This document shows positions 8,614-18,259 of a DNA stretch of 64,000 nucleotides, piece after piece. Every line of letters begins with the position of its first letter. Position 1 is the stretch's first letter. Source of the DNA: Bacillota bacterium. GTDB lineage: Bacteria; Bacillota; Clostridia; Lachnospirales; Lachnospiraceae. The notes under the pieces were generated by a model, which worked only from the letters and a program-made list of their open reading frames with translations, searched no databases and was not told the DNA's origin. Position numbers and translations under genes: made by a program. The stretch covers positions 124,001 through 188,000 of the forward strand of contig JAEXOU010000005.1 of NCBI GenBank assembly GCA_023439125.1. The letters are read 5' to 3'.

Positions 8614-9867
8614 ATGTTAAAACGATTCGTACGCTGGCTGTTAGGCTATCTATATATAACTTTAAAGGGTGATTATCCTGAGCACTTTATGAATTTGTGC
8701 GAAAATCGAAATATTTTATTATGGGGTATTGCCTGTGAGAACAAGCAATGTTCTTGCTTTATGAAACTAAAAGAATATCGAACTGTAAAAGATATTGCTC
8801 GAAAAACAAAAACTGTACCATACATAAAGAAACGGTATGGCTTTCCATTTTTTATAAAGAAGGTATGCAAAAGAAAGGTATACTTTATTAGTATACTTCT
8901 CTTTTGCATTCTTATTTTTACGATGTCACGCTATATATGGGATATTAGCATTGAAGGTGGCTATAAACATACGTCTGAGGAGTTACTTGCTTATTTAAAT
9001 TCTATTGGAGTTTATAGTGGATGTAAAATTGAAGATATTGATTGTCCTAAGATTGAAGAAGAGATACGGAGAGATTATAACGATATTGGGTGGGTATCAG
9101 CGCAGATTAAAGGAACAAGATTAATTATAAATATTGTTGAAACAGAAGTACCAATCTTAGTCACTTCGAAAAGAGAGACACATTTGTCATGCGCTCATAT
9201 TGTTGCTACTTGCGATGGGATTGTTACGAGCATGATCGTAAGGAGTGGTGTTCCAATGGTTGAAATAGGAGCTGTCGTAAGAAAGGGAGAGATTCTAGTC
9301 TCTGGTGTTATTCCAGTCATTGGAGACGATGGAAATACGATTATGAATAAAACAGTAGTGGCAGATGCAGATATCAGTTTAAAGAGTAACATGTATTATG
9401 ATTATAGTTTTTCTATGGATTATCAAACCAAACAATATACACAAAGACAAAAGACAGGTTATCAACTTGACTTTAGGAATAAGAAAATTTTTTATGTAGG
9501 TCCTAGTAATTCTTATGAGCACTATGATATAATAAAAGATATGAAAACCTTAAAATTGGTTCGTAATTTTTACCTTCCAATAAAGATTACGAAAGTAGAA
9601 TCATATGAATATACACCGATAAATGCTACATACACAGAATCTGAAGCATTTGCGAAAGCGAATCGTATCCTTCTTCGATATTTAGAGATACTAAAGAAGA
9701 ATGGAACTACTATCATTGAGAATCAGGTGGAATCAAGGATTATGGATGGTGTTTGTAAATCCTCAGGTAAGATCATAATTATTTCAGATACTTGGGGATA
9801 TAAAGAAATTAAAGATGACGAGTGGAGGATATTAAAGACGGATGAGCATAATGGAGACTATAATTAA
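8614..9867 (+). CDS. yqfD: sporulation protein YqfD
   Basis: A 417-residue membrane-anchored sporulation protein. A soluble N-terminal part (about 1-85) is followed by one strong membrane segment (about 88-108, VYFISILLFCILIFTMSRY), then a long outer region containing the stretch SIEGGYKHTSEELLAYLNSIGV, the region that marks YqfD. It follows yqfC by about 60 nt, and its last 26 bp overlap phoH. In Bacillus it is sigma-E controlled and needed for efficient sporulation; the exact role is unsettled. Confidence 0.9.
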   Translation: MLKRFVRWLLGYLYITLKGDYPEHFMNLCENRNILLWGIACENKQCSCFMKLKEYRTVKDIARKTKTVPYIKKRYGFPFFIKKVCKRKVYFISILLFCILIFTMSRYIWDISIEGGYKHTSEELLAYLNSIGVYSGCKIEDIDCPKIEEEIRRDYNDIGWVSAQIKGTRLIINIVETEVPILVTSKRETHLSCAHIVATCDGIVTSMIVRSGVPMVEIGAVVRKGEILVSGVIPVIGDDGNTIMNKTVVADADISLKSNMYYDYSFSMDYQTKQYTQRQKTGYQLDFRNKKIFYVGPSNSYEHYDIIKDMKTLKLVRNFYLPIKITKVESYEYTPINATYTESEAFAKANRILLRYLEILKKNGTTIIENQVESRIMDGVCKSSGKIIIISDTWGYKEIKDDEWRILKTDEHNGDYN

Positions 9868-10882
9868 TATTCCAATGGAACATACTCAGAATATTTTCGG
9901 TCAATGTGATGCATTTGCTAAAATTATTGAGAAAACATTAAATGTAACTATTATACTTCGTGAGAATGAATTAAAGGTAATTGGTGAAAATGATGCAGTT
10001 GAAAAGGCGAAATCAGTGTTTCTTAAGTTACTAGAATTAAGTAAAAGAGGTAATACAATTACAGAGCAGAATGTCAATTATGCATTATCTCTTGGCTTTG
10101 AAGACAAAGAGAATGTATTAGTTGAGATTGATAAGGATTTGATTTGCCATACGATTAATGGAAAAGCAATAAAACCTAAAACTCTTGGTCAAAAGAAGTA
10201 TGTCGATCAAATTCGCAAGAAAATGATCGTATTTGGTATTGGACCTGCAGGAACTGGTAAAACATATTTGGCTATGGCAATGGGAATTACAGCCTTTAAA
10301 AACGATGAGGTTTCCAGAATTATTTTAACCAGACCGGCAATTGAAGCAGGAGAAAAGCTTGGTTTCTTACCAGGTGACTTGCAAAGTAAGGTCGATCCAT
10401 ATCTTCGTCCTTTATATGATGCTTTATATCAGATTATGGGTCCCGAATCTTATCAACGTAATGCAGAAAAAGGATTAATTGAAGTCGCGCCGCTTGCTTA
10501 TATGAGAGGTCGTACTTTAGATAATGCCTTTATTATCTTAGATGAAGCACAGAATACAACTCCGGCACAGATGAAAATGTTTTTAACACGTATCGGATTT
10601 GGCTCTAAAGTGATTATAACTGGTGACCTGACACAAAAAGATTTACCATCAGGTCAGGTTTCTGGTTTAGATATTGCAGTTAAAGTACTAGAAAAGATGG
10701 ATGACATCGGATTTTCTTACTTAACTAGTCAAGACGTGGTACGTCATCCATTAGTTCAAAAGATTGTGAAAGCATATGAAGATTATGAAAAACGATCTAC
10801 CAAAGAACATAAGGAGGATGAAAAGCCAGGAGTTCGAGGAAAGAAAAAGTCGATACGTAAATCTGGCTCTACAAAAAAATGA
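9842..10882 (+). CDS. phoH: PhoH-family ATPase
   Basis: P-loop ATPase of the PhoH family, thought to act in RNA metabolism; 346 residues. A KH-like N-terminal domain (about 1-100) precedes the ATPase with Walker A GPAGTGKTYLAMAMG and Walker B FIILDEAQNTTPAQMK. The C-terminal end is basic (KGKKKSIRKSGSTKK-like). Start ATG at 9842 overlaps yqfD; a second ATG at 9851 is possible. It overlaps the next gene by 4 nt (ATGA), and ybeY follows that gene, the order conserved in many Firmicutes. Confidence 0.95.
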   Translation: MSIMETIINIPMEHTQNIFGQCDAFAKIIEKTLNVTIILRENELKVIGENDAVEKAKSVFLKLLELSKRGNTITEQNVNYALSLGFEDKENVLVEIDKDLICHTINGKAIKPKTLGQKKYVDQIRKKMIVFGIGPAGTGKTYLAMAMGITAFKNDEVSRIILTRPAIEAGEKLGFLPGDLQSKVDPYLRPLYDALYQIMGPESYQRNAEKGLIEVAPLAYMRGRTLDNAFIILDEAQNTTPAQMKMFLTRIGFGSKVIITGDLTQKDLPSGQVSGLDIAVKVLEKMDDIGFSYLTSQDVVRHPLVQKIVKAYEDYEKRSTKEHKEDEKPGVRGKKKSIRKSGSTKK

Positions 10883-12168
10883 AAGAAAATAAAACACGAT
10901 TAATGTTGTCCATAACGTCATTATGGGTAGCTACGATTCTTGGAGTATTTGTTTGTGGCTTACTAAGTGAAGAACCAATAAAAGAAATAATGAAATTCGG
11001 ATTACTCGCAGTGATATTCAATGTAATCTTTATTTATTATCTTGAGTTATTTCAATCCAAAATTATAATTAAGAGATTTCCATGGTGGATTTTAGGAGTA
11101 GGGTATTTTTATTCCATAGTTTTACTTTGCAATCCTTTTGAAATTGGCAGGTATCCGTTTTGGCTACTTGGTATTTTATTAATTGCAATTTATGTGGATC
11201 GAAATCTCAGTTTGATTATGATTTACAGTGTTCTTTTTATGGCTATAGGTTTAGAACTATATCACTTTGATGAATTAGTTACTACTTTAGTGCTTGGAAC
11301 GTTACTATGCTTAATGGGAAAATTATTAATACGTGTTCAATATTTATTTTATCTTATAATTTTAATCGTTTCGATGAATATTTCATTACTTTTTGTAATG
11401 AATGGATTTAGTGTTAATGAAGTATTCACTCATCAAAACTATACGATGATAGCATCGAATGTTTTTATTTTACTTATCCTCTTTCTCATTGTTAGAGTAT
11501 TTAAGATTAAAGCAGAACCAGAAGATGCTGTACAAGAGAATGAAATGCAAGAGAATGAAGAGGTATTCGAACAAGGCGAGAGGTTAGATCTTCAAAAGCT
11601 TGAGGATGAAAAAAAGAATATGGAAGAAAAAGCACTTCAAGAAAGAGACGATTTAATCGCTGCAGTAGCAGAAGATGCACCATTACTTATGCTTTTACAT
11701 CAGGAATCGGACAAGCTGTATAAACACTCCAAATTAGTTGGTAATATTTCCAAACGTGCAGCTCAATATCTTGAAGTAGATGAAAATCTTGCTTGTGCAG
11801 GCGGTTGGTATCATGAAATTGGCCGTCTAAAAGGGAAAGATTATGTGCCAAATGGTGTTGAATTAATCAAAGAGAATCATTTACCAGAAAAAATAAGTGA
11901 ATTAATTCAGCAACATAATTATAAAGTTGAAAATCCTCATAGTGTTGAGGCTGTCATCATAATGCTGACCGATAATATTGTATCGACGATTACGTATCTA
12001 AAAAATCAGCAGGATACTAAGATAAGTACAGAAAAGGTTGTTGAAAATACCTTTTCTGTACTTATGAATAAAGGAACCTTTAATGAAGCAAAGATCGATA
12101 TTGCATCATTTATGAAATTGAAAGAATTTTATCTTGATTTGGTTCGTACGAAGGAGTTTGATATATAA
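10879..12168 (+). CDS. membrane HD-domain protein, shortened PgpH-like, with altered HD motif
   Basis: Occupies the pgpH (yqfF) position between phoH and ybeY. PgpH is a c-di-AMP phosphodiesterase of about 700 residues with an outer domain, seven membrane helices and an HD domain. This protein has 429 residues: roughly seven membrane helices (about 8-205), an acidic coiled linker, and an HD-like domain (about 275-390). The large outer domain is absent. The signature HDIGK reads HEIGR, so a metal-binding Asp is Glu; the flanking His (KHSKLV), QQHN and MLTDN motifs remain. Activity may be altered or lost. Translation is probably coupled to phoH by the ATGA overlap. Confidence 0.82.
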   Translation: MKENKTRLMLSITSLWVATILGVFVCGLLSEEPIKEIMKFGLLAVIFNVIFIYYLELFQSKIIIKRFPWWILGVGYFYSIVLLCNPFEIGRYPFWLLGILLIAIYVDRNLSLIMIYSVLFMAIGLELYHFDELVTTLVLGTLLCLMGKLLIRVQYLFYLIILIVSMNISLLFVMNGFSVNEVFTHQNYTMIASNVFILLILFLIVRVFKIKAEPEDAVQENEMQENEEVFEQGERLDLQKLEDEKKNMEEKALQERDDLIAAVAEDAPLLMLLHQESDKLYKHSKLVGNISKRAAQYLEVDENLACAGGWYHEIGRLKGKDYVPNGVELIKENHLPEKISELIQQHNYKVENPHSVEAVIIMLTDNIVSTITYLKNQQDTKISTEKVVENTFSVLMNKGTFNEAKIDIASFMKLKEFYLDLVRTKEFDI

Positions 12169-12213
12169 TATAATCAATATTGCTACATATAGGCAGTTTT
12201 ATTGTCTATAATG

Positions 12214-12346
12214 ATTCAGGTGACAAAAGTCCTTAAGAAAGAAGTGACGTCATTTTGCCAAAGAGATGAATTGGATGACAAACATAATTCATCCGCAACA
12301 TGCTTTCGCTTGAATGAAGTTCGTAACGGTACGTAAGGGCCTAAAT
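12214..12346. repeat. foldback repeat, copy B (left half plus leading module)
   Basis: Contains the leading module GGTGACAAAAGTCCTTAAG, then GACGTCATTTTGC and the left arm through the TTCGTAACGGTACGTAAGG core. It stops there, losing the right half. It fills most of the gap between the HD gene and ybeY and ends about 10 nt before the ybeY ribosome site. Confidence 0.8.
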
Positions 12347-12368
12347 TAGTAGGGGAAAGGAAATTAGA

Positions 12369-12866
12369 ATGACATTTCATATAGAACATGAAGTAGAGAT
12401 CAATTTAGGATTTGACATCGATTCCTTAATTAAAAAAGTAATTGAAGCAACTTTAGATTATGAAAATTGCCCATATGAGGTTGAAATCAATGTTGTTTTG
12501 ACAGATAATGATGCAATACAGGAAATCAATAGAGAACAAAGGCAGATTGATGCACCAACGGATGTACTTTCCTTTCCGATGGCTTATTATGAGACCCCTT
12601 CTGATTTTGATCATCTTGAAGAGGAGCAAGAGGACTGCTTTCATCCAGAGACAGGTGAATTAATGCTCGGAGACATCATTATTTCATTAGAAAAGGTGAT
12701 CAGTCAAGCGAAGGAGTATGGTCACTCAACAATGAGAGAACTTGGATTTTTAATCGCACATAGTATGTTACATCTATGTGGTTATGATCATATGGAAGAG
12801 GATGAACGCAATGTGATGGAAGAAAAGCAAAGAGAAATTATGAACATTGTCGAACTAAAGCGCTGA
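12369..12866 (+). CDS. ybeY: endoribonuclease YbeY (16S rRNA maturation)
   Basis: Zinc-dependent RNase needed for 16S rRNA 3' processing and ribosome quality control. The zinc motif HSMLHLCGYDH fits HxxxHxxGxDH near residue 138. Family landmarks NREQRQIDAPTDVLSFPM and GDIIIS are present. It has 165 residues, the usual length. GGGGAAAGG precedes the ATG. It follows phoH and the pgpH-like gene but is separated by a repeat copy. Confidence 0.97.
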   Translation: MTFHIEHEVEINLGFDIDSLIKKVIEATLDYENCPYEVEINVVLTDNDAIQEINREQRQIDAPTDVLSFPMAYYETPSDFDHLEEEQEDCFHPETGELMLGDIIISLEKVISQAKEYGHSTMRELGFLIAHSMLHLCGYDHMEEDERNVMEEKQREIMNIVELKR

Positions 12867-12885
12867 CGATCGGGGGATATGATGT

Positions 12886-14016
12886 ATGGGACATAAAACG
12901 AAGATTCTGTTTGCCATAACTGGCTTGTTTATTTTATCAGTAAGTGTATTAGGATGTGGTAAGAAGAAAACATCAGCCAATGAAGAAAAGGTTACAAGTG
13001 AACCAATCATATTTGAAAAGGAAGAGATTGTAATTATAGATACACCAACGGTAGCACCCACTCCTTCCATTGATCCTACTCATGAAGGGATGGCAAAAAG
13101 CTTATTGACTGGAGAATGGGTGGATGAAGAGATTGCAAAGCAAAGACCTTATGCAGTTATGTTAAATAATATTGATGTTGCAAATCCACAAAGTGGTGTA
13201 GGGGATGCGGACATCTTATATGAAGCAATTGTAGAAGGTGGAATAACTCGTTTAATGGGACTATATGGTAATATTGATTCGACATCAAAAACTGCAGAAC
13301 GTCTTGGTTCGGTTCGTAGTGCTAGACATTATTATGTAAGTTTTGCAGATGAATATGATGCAATCTATGTTCATTATGGTCAAACTTCGTATGCAGTGAA
13401 GAAGATAAACAAACTTGGAATTGATACAATTAATGGCATGATGGGTATTGGAGAACAAGCTTTTTATCGAGATAATTCAATCAAAATGCCACATAATGCA
13501 TTTGCTAAATTAGATGGTTTAAAGAAAGCAGTGGAAAAGGGAAAGTATCGGACAACATATAATGAAGGTTATGAGGGGCATTTCAAGTTTTATGATGAGG
13601 ATACCACTCCAAGTGGTGAACCAGCAAAAAAAATAGAATTAAAGTATTCCAAAGTAATAGCTCCGGTGTTACAATATGATGAGTCAACAAAAGAGTATTT
13701 ACGCTTTCAATACAATGATGCTCATATCGATTATAATACAAAGGAGCAGTTACGTTTTAAAAATATAATTGTTCAATTTGTTAAGGAATGGAACATTGAT
13801 TCTAACGGATATCAGACAATGGAGCTGGATGATGCATCGGGTGAAGGTTACTATATAACGAATGGTATTTTAACAAAGATCACTTGGAAGAAGAACGAAA
13901 GCACTAAGTTCATGCGTTATTACGATGCAGATGGTAAGGAGCTAACGATTAACCCAGGTAAAACGATGATTTCAATCTTTCCAAATAATCGTATTAAGGA
14001 CGTAATCGTAGAATAA
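12886..14016 (+). CDS. DUF3048 (YerB-like) lipoprotein
   Basis: A 376-residue exported protein. The signal peptide ends in a lipobox, SVLGCGKKK, so Cys24 should be lipidated and the protein anchored outside the membrane. A short Thr/Pro/Glu-rich linker is followed by the DUF3048 domain with RPYAVMLNNIDVANPQSGVGDADILYEA and RLGSVRSARHYYV, typical of the YerB family. In Bacillus YerB is a lipoprotein of unknown function. It follows ybeY by 19 nt and may share its transcript. Confidence 0.9.
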   Translation: MGHKTKILFAITGLFILSVSVLGCGKKKTSANEEKVTSEPIIFEKEEIVIIDTPTVAPTPSIDPTHEGMAKSLLTGEWVDEEIAKQRPYAVMLNNIDVANPQSGVGDADILYEAIVEGGITRLMGLYGNIDSTSKTAERLGSVRSARHYYVSFADEYDAIYVHYGQTSYAVKKINKLGIDTINGMMGIGEQAFYRDNSIKMPHNAFAKLDGLKKAVEKGKYRTTYNEGYEGHFKFYDEDTTPSGEPAKKIELKYSKVIAPVLQYDESTKEYLRFQYNDAHIDYNTKEQLRFKNIIVQFVKEWNIDSNGYQTMELDDASGEGYYITNGILTKITWKKNESTKFMRYYDADGKELTINPGKTMISIFPNNRIKDVIVE

Positions 14017-14086
14017 TTGAAGGGGTAAGTACTTGAAGGTACAAAACATAAGTGGTTGGTACTGTAGCTAACTTTGGGAGGAAAAT

Positions 14087-15712
14087 ATGAGTAACAAAAA
14101 TAATAAATATCTTGTGCAGGGGTCGATTCTTGGTATTGCTTCGATTCTATCAAGGTTTATTGGAATGCTTTATCGAATACCACTGACACGTATTATTGGA
14201 AATGAGGGGAATGGAACCTATGGTGCTGCGTACGAGTGGTATAACATAGCATTACTATTATCTTCTTATAGTATTCCATTAGCTGTTTCAAAATTAGTAG
14301 CAGCACGAGAAACCAATAAAGAGTACAAGAATTCTTATCAGATCTTTAAAACTGCAATGGTGATTTCGGCATCTGTTGGAGCACTTATGTGTGCTGTTGT
14401 TTTCTTTGGTGCTGGTTTTTGGGCAAAGATTTCTACTGTCCCAAGTATAGAGATGCCATTAAAGATTTTAGCACCAACAATTTTTGTGATGTCCATTATG
14501 GGAGTGCTACGTGGTCTGTTCCAAGGCAAACGAACCATGATTCCAACCGCAATTTCTCAATTGTTGGAACAGATTGTAAATGCAGGTGTTTCTATTATTG
14601 CAGCCTATCTGTTAATGAAAGAACATAATGCATCACCAGAAATTACAACATATGGTGCTTCTGGCAGTACATTGGGTACCTTATTGGGTGCAGTCTTTGG
14701 TCTGTTATTCTTAATCTTTATTTTTATTCTAAACCGTCCAATCCTTAAGAAACGTGTGCTTAAGGATCAGAGTGAGAACGTGGAAAGCTTTGCTGATGCA
14801 GCAAAAGCAATTATCTTTACGGCATTACCAATCATCGTAAGTCAGACCGCATTCCAGATTTCAGGACTTATTGATACAAATATATGGGGTGGTTATGCGA
14901 ATAGCCAGGGAATGTCAGATGAATTAAAGAAGTCCATGTTAGGTATATATACAGGGCAGTATCGAATCTTAACGAATGTACCAGTTGCTATTGCAACTGC
15001 GTTAGGGACTGCAATTGTTCCAACACTATCTGGGCTTTATGTACGTAATAATATCGAAGAGGTAAAGAGAAAAGTAGCAAACTCGATAAAATTCAATATG
15101 CTAATTGCATTTCCTTCTGCGGTTGGGTTAGGAGTACTTGCAAAACCATTGGTTGAATTGTTGTTTGGTCGCAATGGCGATGTGACTATGAGTGCGAATA
15201 CACTACGTCTTGGATGTATTGCGGTTGTATTCTTTGCATTGTCAACGATGTCAAATGGTATATTACAGGGCATTGATCAGATGAAAACTCCAGTTCGACA
15301 TGCATTTATCTCAATTTTAATTCATATTCCATTGCTATTGGTTTTATTATATGTATTCGATGCAGGAATTTATGGTCTTGTAATTGCGAATGTTATGTTT
15401 GCACTTGTTATTTGTATCTTAAACTGGATACGAATTGGTAAATCATTAGATTATAAACAAGAAGTTAAGAAAACATTTATCTTACCATTGGTAGCTTCGT
15501 TAATCATGGGTGCTACTGCATATGGTGTATATACCTTAGTTTATTCATTCGTTCATTCTAATATGATTAGTGTTATAGTTGCAATCTGTGTTGCAATTGT
15601 TGTTTATGGAGTATCTGTATTCTTAATGAAGACAATGGACGAAGAAGAGTTGCTTGAGATGCCAAAGGGTAGTTCACTAATTCGTCTCGCTAAAAAACTT
15701 CATTTAATGTAA
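14087..15712 (+). CDS. MurJ/SpoVB-like polysaccharide or lipid II flippase
   Basis: A 541-residue membrane protein with about 14 helices, of the MOP superfamily (MurJ, SpoVB, Wzx, YtgP). The opening QGSILGIASILSRFIGMLYRIPLTRIIG is characteristic of SpoVB/YtgP proteins. These move undecaprenyl-linked cell wall or spore cortex precursors across the membrane. TGGGAGGAAAAT precedes the ATG. It could be a vegetative flippase or the cortex one; the sequence does not decide. Confidence 0.88.
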   Translation: MSNKNNKYLVQGSILGIASILSRFIGMLYRIPLTRIIGNEGNGTYGAAYEWYNIALLLSSYSIPLAVSKLVAARETNKEYKNSYQIFKTAMVISASVGALMCAVVFFGAGFWAKISTVPSIEMPLKILAPTIFVMSIMGVLRGLFQGKRTMIPTAISQLLEQIVNAGVSIIAAYLLMKEHNASPEITTYGASGSTLGTLLGAVFGLLFLIFIFILNRPILKKRVLKDQSENVESFADAAKAIIFTALPIIVSQTAFQISGLIDTNIWGGYANSQGMSDELKKSMLGIYTGQYRILTNVPVAIATALGTAIVPTLSGLYVRNNIEEVKRKVANSIKFNMLIAFPSAVGLGVLAKPLVELLFGRNGDVTMSANTLRLGCIAVVFFALSTMSNGILQGIDQMKTPVRHAFISILIHIPLLLVLLYVFDAGIYGLVIANVMFALVICILNWIRIGKSLDYKQEVKKTFILPLVASLIMGATAYGVYTLVYSFVHSNMISVIVAICVAIVVYGVSVFLMKTMDEEELLEMPKGSSLIRLAKKLHLM

Positions 15713-15825
15713 GGAATTATGTTACAGTAAATGGGTTATTTGTTTTAAATTCCTTTTTAATATCCTTAATGTGTATAAAATAACAAAATATGGGACACAC
15801 TCATTGTAAAGGAGTGTGACATGTT

Positions 15826-16497
15826 ATGAAGCGTTGGATTGGATATACGATTTGTTTTTTAGGCTTATGTGCTTTCTTTACAACTTGTTATTATATAAGT
15901 TTTCAGAATGCTCTAAATAGATTTAATGAAAGTGCGATTGAGAGAGATTCTAAAATATTGGAATCTTTTGAGGAGTATCAAAAGCAAGCAGCACTTTTAC
16001 GACAAGGGAATGCGGAAGAATCCAATGTAATACGTACTGATACGGTTCAAGAAGAAGTGATTGGGCCGACAACAAAATATTATCTTGAAATTTACAACGT
16101 AAAAACAAATCAAATGACTCGAAACGAACTCAATCCAACTAGTGAGCTAATAGGAATGAATCGTAGTCAAGTAATTCAATATCTTGCGAATTATATGTTG
16201 AGTATGCCTTTGAATGAAAAAAATAAAGGTCTTTACGCATACGATTTGCTACAGTTTTCTAAGAAAGAGATCGTAATACGTAAGAGTTATAATGAAGATA
16301 TAGTGACTTTTCGTTATTATGTAGCTGTAAAGGATGGCAAAGTAATCGTTTATTATAGTGATTTATCTACAATCTATGAATATACGACGATAGAAGTAAT
16401 GGATTTACCAGAGTCGGACCGTAATGAATTAATGGAGGGAGTTTACGTAAAGACAGATGATGAGTTGTATTCCTTGTTAGAAAGCTACTCAAGTTGA
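15826..16497 (+). CDS. membrane-anchored protein with BofC-like C-terminus
   Basis: A 223-residue protein with one N-terminal membrane segment (about 5-24), an outer coiled and Glu/Gln-rich stretch (about 30-75), and a C-terminal domain. The last part, YYVAVKDGKVIVYYSD followed by LMEGVYVKTDDELYSLLESYSS, resembles the BofC C-terminal domain, which in Bacillus restrains SpoIVB signalling to pro-sigma-K. The resemblance is in pattern only, so the assignment is tentative. AAAGGAG precedes the start. It stands alone, with hairpins behind it. Confidence 0.6.
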   Translation: MKRWIGYTICFLGLCAFFTTCYYISFQNALNRFNESAIERDSKILESFEEYQKQAALLRQGNAEESNVIRTDTVQEEVIGPTTKYYLEIYNVKTNQMTRNELNPTSELIGMNRSQVIQYLANYMLSMPLNEKNKGLYAYDLLQFSKKEIVIRKSYNEDIVTFRYYVAVKDGKVIVYYSDLSTIYEYTTIEVMDLPESDRNELMEGVYVKTDDELYSLLESYSS

Positions 16498-16521
16498 GAA
16501 TGATAGTTATGGTTTAATAAT

Positions 16522-16592
16522 AGGTCGGTTGCAAACAGTAAGTTAGCGATAATGCATTGTTTGTAAGCGACCTTTCCTTTTGTAAGAAAAGG
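16522..16592 (+). terminator. two consecutive hairpins behind the BofC-like gene
   Basis: AGGTCG-TTGCAAACA (from 16522) pairs with TGTTTGTAAGCGACCT (ending 16573) with a few mismatches, and CCTTTT/AAAAGG (16576-16592) forms a second small hairpin. The rest of the gap up to the next promoter shows nothing else. Confidence 0.5.
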
Positions 16593-16655
16593 CCTTTAAA
16601 CTTCAACACTTTTTATTATGGAATAGGATTTAAGTTTATAAAGTAAATTATTTGT

Positions 16656-16683
16656 TTGAATATTTATTGCCAACTTGTATAAT
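16656..16683 (+). promoter_or_regulatory. sigma-A promoter
   Basis: TTGAAT at 16656-16661 and TATAAT at 16678-16683 with a 16-nt spacer, about 85 nt before the flavoprotein start. Confidence 0.6.
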
Positions 16684-16767
16684 AAAGGTAATAGGTTTCA
16701 TGCCCTTGCTTTAGCGTAAAGCGATAAAGTATAATTTTATCTATGATAGATACAGAGAGGATTTTGT

Positions 16768-18000
16768 ATGAAAAAGTACCAGGTAATTGTAATTGGTGGT
16801 GGAGCAGCTGGGATGGTAGCTGCAATTGAGGCTGCAAAACGAGGGTGTACTACCGCAATTTTAGAACATAAAGATCGCCTTGGAAAGAAGATTTTAGCCA
16901 CAGGTAATGGGAAATGTAATTACACAAATTTATATCAAACAAAGGAATGCTATCGTGGCAATCATCCTGATTTTGCTTGGCAGGTAATTCAGCAGTTTGA
17001 TGAGAAGCAAACAATTGATTATTTTCAAGCAATGGGTATTCTACCAAAGGTACGCAATGGTTATGTTTATCCCAATTCCGAGCAGGCGGCTTCAGTCGCA
17101 GATGTTCTGATTATGGAGTGTAAACGCTATCGAGTGGACATCTATGTGAATGAACATGTAAATGAGATAAAGAAGAAAAAAGATCAGTTTTTCATTAACT
17201 CTGGATATTATGTAGCTGAGAACGTAATACTTGCAACCGGTGGATGTGCGGCATCAAAACAAGGCTCTGATGGAAGTGGATATGCAATCGCTAAGGAATT
17301 CGGGCACCAGATCATCTCGCCATTTCCTGCTTTAGTTCAATTAAAGTCAAAAGAAAAGTATGGAAAGACAATTGCTGGCGTGCGATGTGAAGCGAAAGGT
17401 ACGTTAACGAATCAGGGAAAAGAAGTTACTTGTGAAACAGGAGAGTTTTTATTTACGGATTATGGCATCTCAGGAATCCCGGTGTTTCAGATGAGTCGAT
17501 ACGCAATTGAACTTGTAGAACAAGGAAAGACTCCTTGTTTATCTCTTGATTTTTTCCCTGGCCTTACAAAAGTAGAGTTAATAGAGTTTCTTAGAAATAG
17601 GTTTTCACAAAACTATTATAAATCGGTAGAAGAAACGTTGGTTGGTATGCTAAACCACAAACTAAGTTTTCTTATCTTAAAAGAAGCTAATGTTGCATTG
17701 GATGGTAAGAGTAGCTCAATTAGAGAGAAGGAGATCATCAGTCTAGCTGGCTTGATGAAAAAGCTGTCATTTACAATTGTTGGCTCGAATGGATTTGACC
17801 AGGCGCAAGTAAGTGCAGGCGGAGTGAGCACTATGGAAATCAATCCAATGACGATGGAATCAAAGCTAATTAAGGGACTTTATCTAGTCGGAGAAGTTGT
17901 TGACGTGGATGGAACATGTGGTGGCTATAATCTACAATGGGCTTGGAGTTCAGGTGCAATTGCAGGTAGAAATGTAACTAGTACATCCATTGGAAAATGA
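16768..18000 (+). CDS. HI0933-like NAD(P)/FAD-dependent oxidoreductase
   Basis: A 410-residue flavoprotein of the HI0933/YhiN/BaiN family. The N-terminus has the dinucleotide-binding fold VIGGGAAGMVAAIEAAKRG and then GKKILATGNGKCNYTN, the family marker. A second FAD motif, GLYLVGEVVDVDGTCGGYNLQWAWSSG, is at the C-terminus. BaiN in related clostridia reduces bile acid intermediates, but most members have no known substrate, so I give no specific role. GAGAGGA precedes the ATG. It appears monocistronic. Confidence 0.92.
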   Translation: MKKYQVIVIGGGAAGMVAAIEAAKRGCTTAILEHKDRLGKKILATGNGKCNYTNLYQTKECYRGNHPDFAWQVIQQFDEKQTIDYFQAMGILPKVRNGYVYPNSEQAASVADVLIMECKRYRVDIYVNEHVNEIKKKKDQFFINSGYYVAENVILATGGCAASKQGSDGSGYAIAKEFGHQIISPFPALVQLKSKEKYGKTIAGVRCEAKGTLTNQGKEVTCETGEFLFTDYGISGIPVFQMSRYAIELVEQGKTPCLSLDFFPGLTKVELIEFLRNRFSQNYYKSVEETLVGMLNHKLSFLILKEANVALDGKSSSIREKEIISLAGLMKKLSFTIVGSNGFDQAQVSAGGVSTMEINPMTMESKLIKGLYLVGEVVDVDGTCGGYNLQWAWSSGAIAGRNVTSTSIGK

Positions 18001-18007
18001 TATTTTA

Positions 18008-18188
18008 TCAAGGGGCTGTCGCACGAAGGGCAGTATGAATAAAGAATGAAGGGCGATGGTATATTTTCTTCGGCACGCTACGCTCACAAGCCCCACAAAT
18101 TGCGTGTGGGGACTTGTAAGGCACTCCGAAAAATACCATCGTCCTTCATTCTATGATATAATATTCAGCTAGTGCGACAGCCCCTTGA
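18008..18188. repeat. long nested foldback element with CAAGGGGCTGTCGCAC ends
   Basis: Outer inverted repeats TCAAGGGGCTGTCGCAC (18008-18024) and its complement (18172-18188) are perfect. Inside, AGAATGAAGGGCGATGGTAT (18043-18062) pairs with 18133-18152 with one mismatch. The centre CAAGCCCCACA/TGTGGGGACTTG (18088-18117) forms a third stem. It has no coding capacity and resembles a MITE or long palindromic intergenic element. A decayed relative lies at about 24956-25180. It sits 7 nt behind the flavoprotein stop. Confidence 0.8.
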
Positions 18189-18259
18189 TTTAGTGTTCGA
18201 AAAGATATTATTATGTATATAAGCGAAAAGGAAAATAGTAAAGAAGAGGTGACTGTAAG

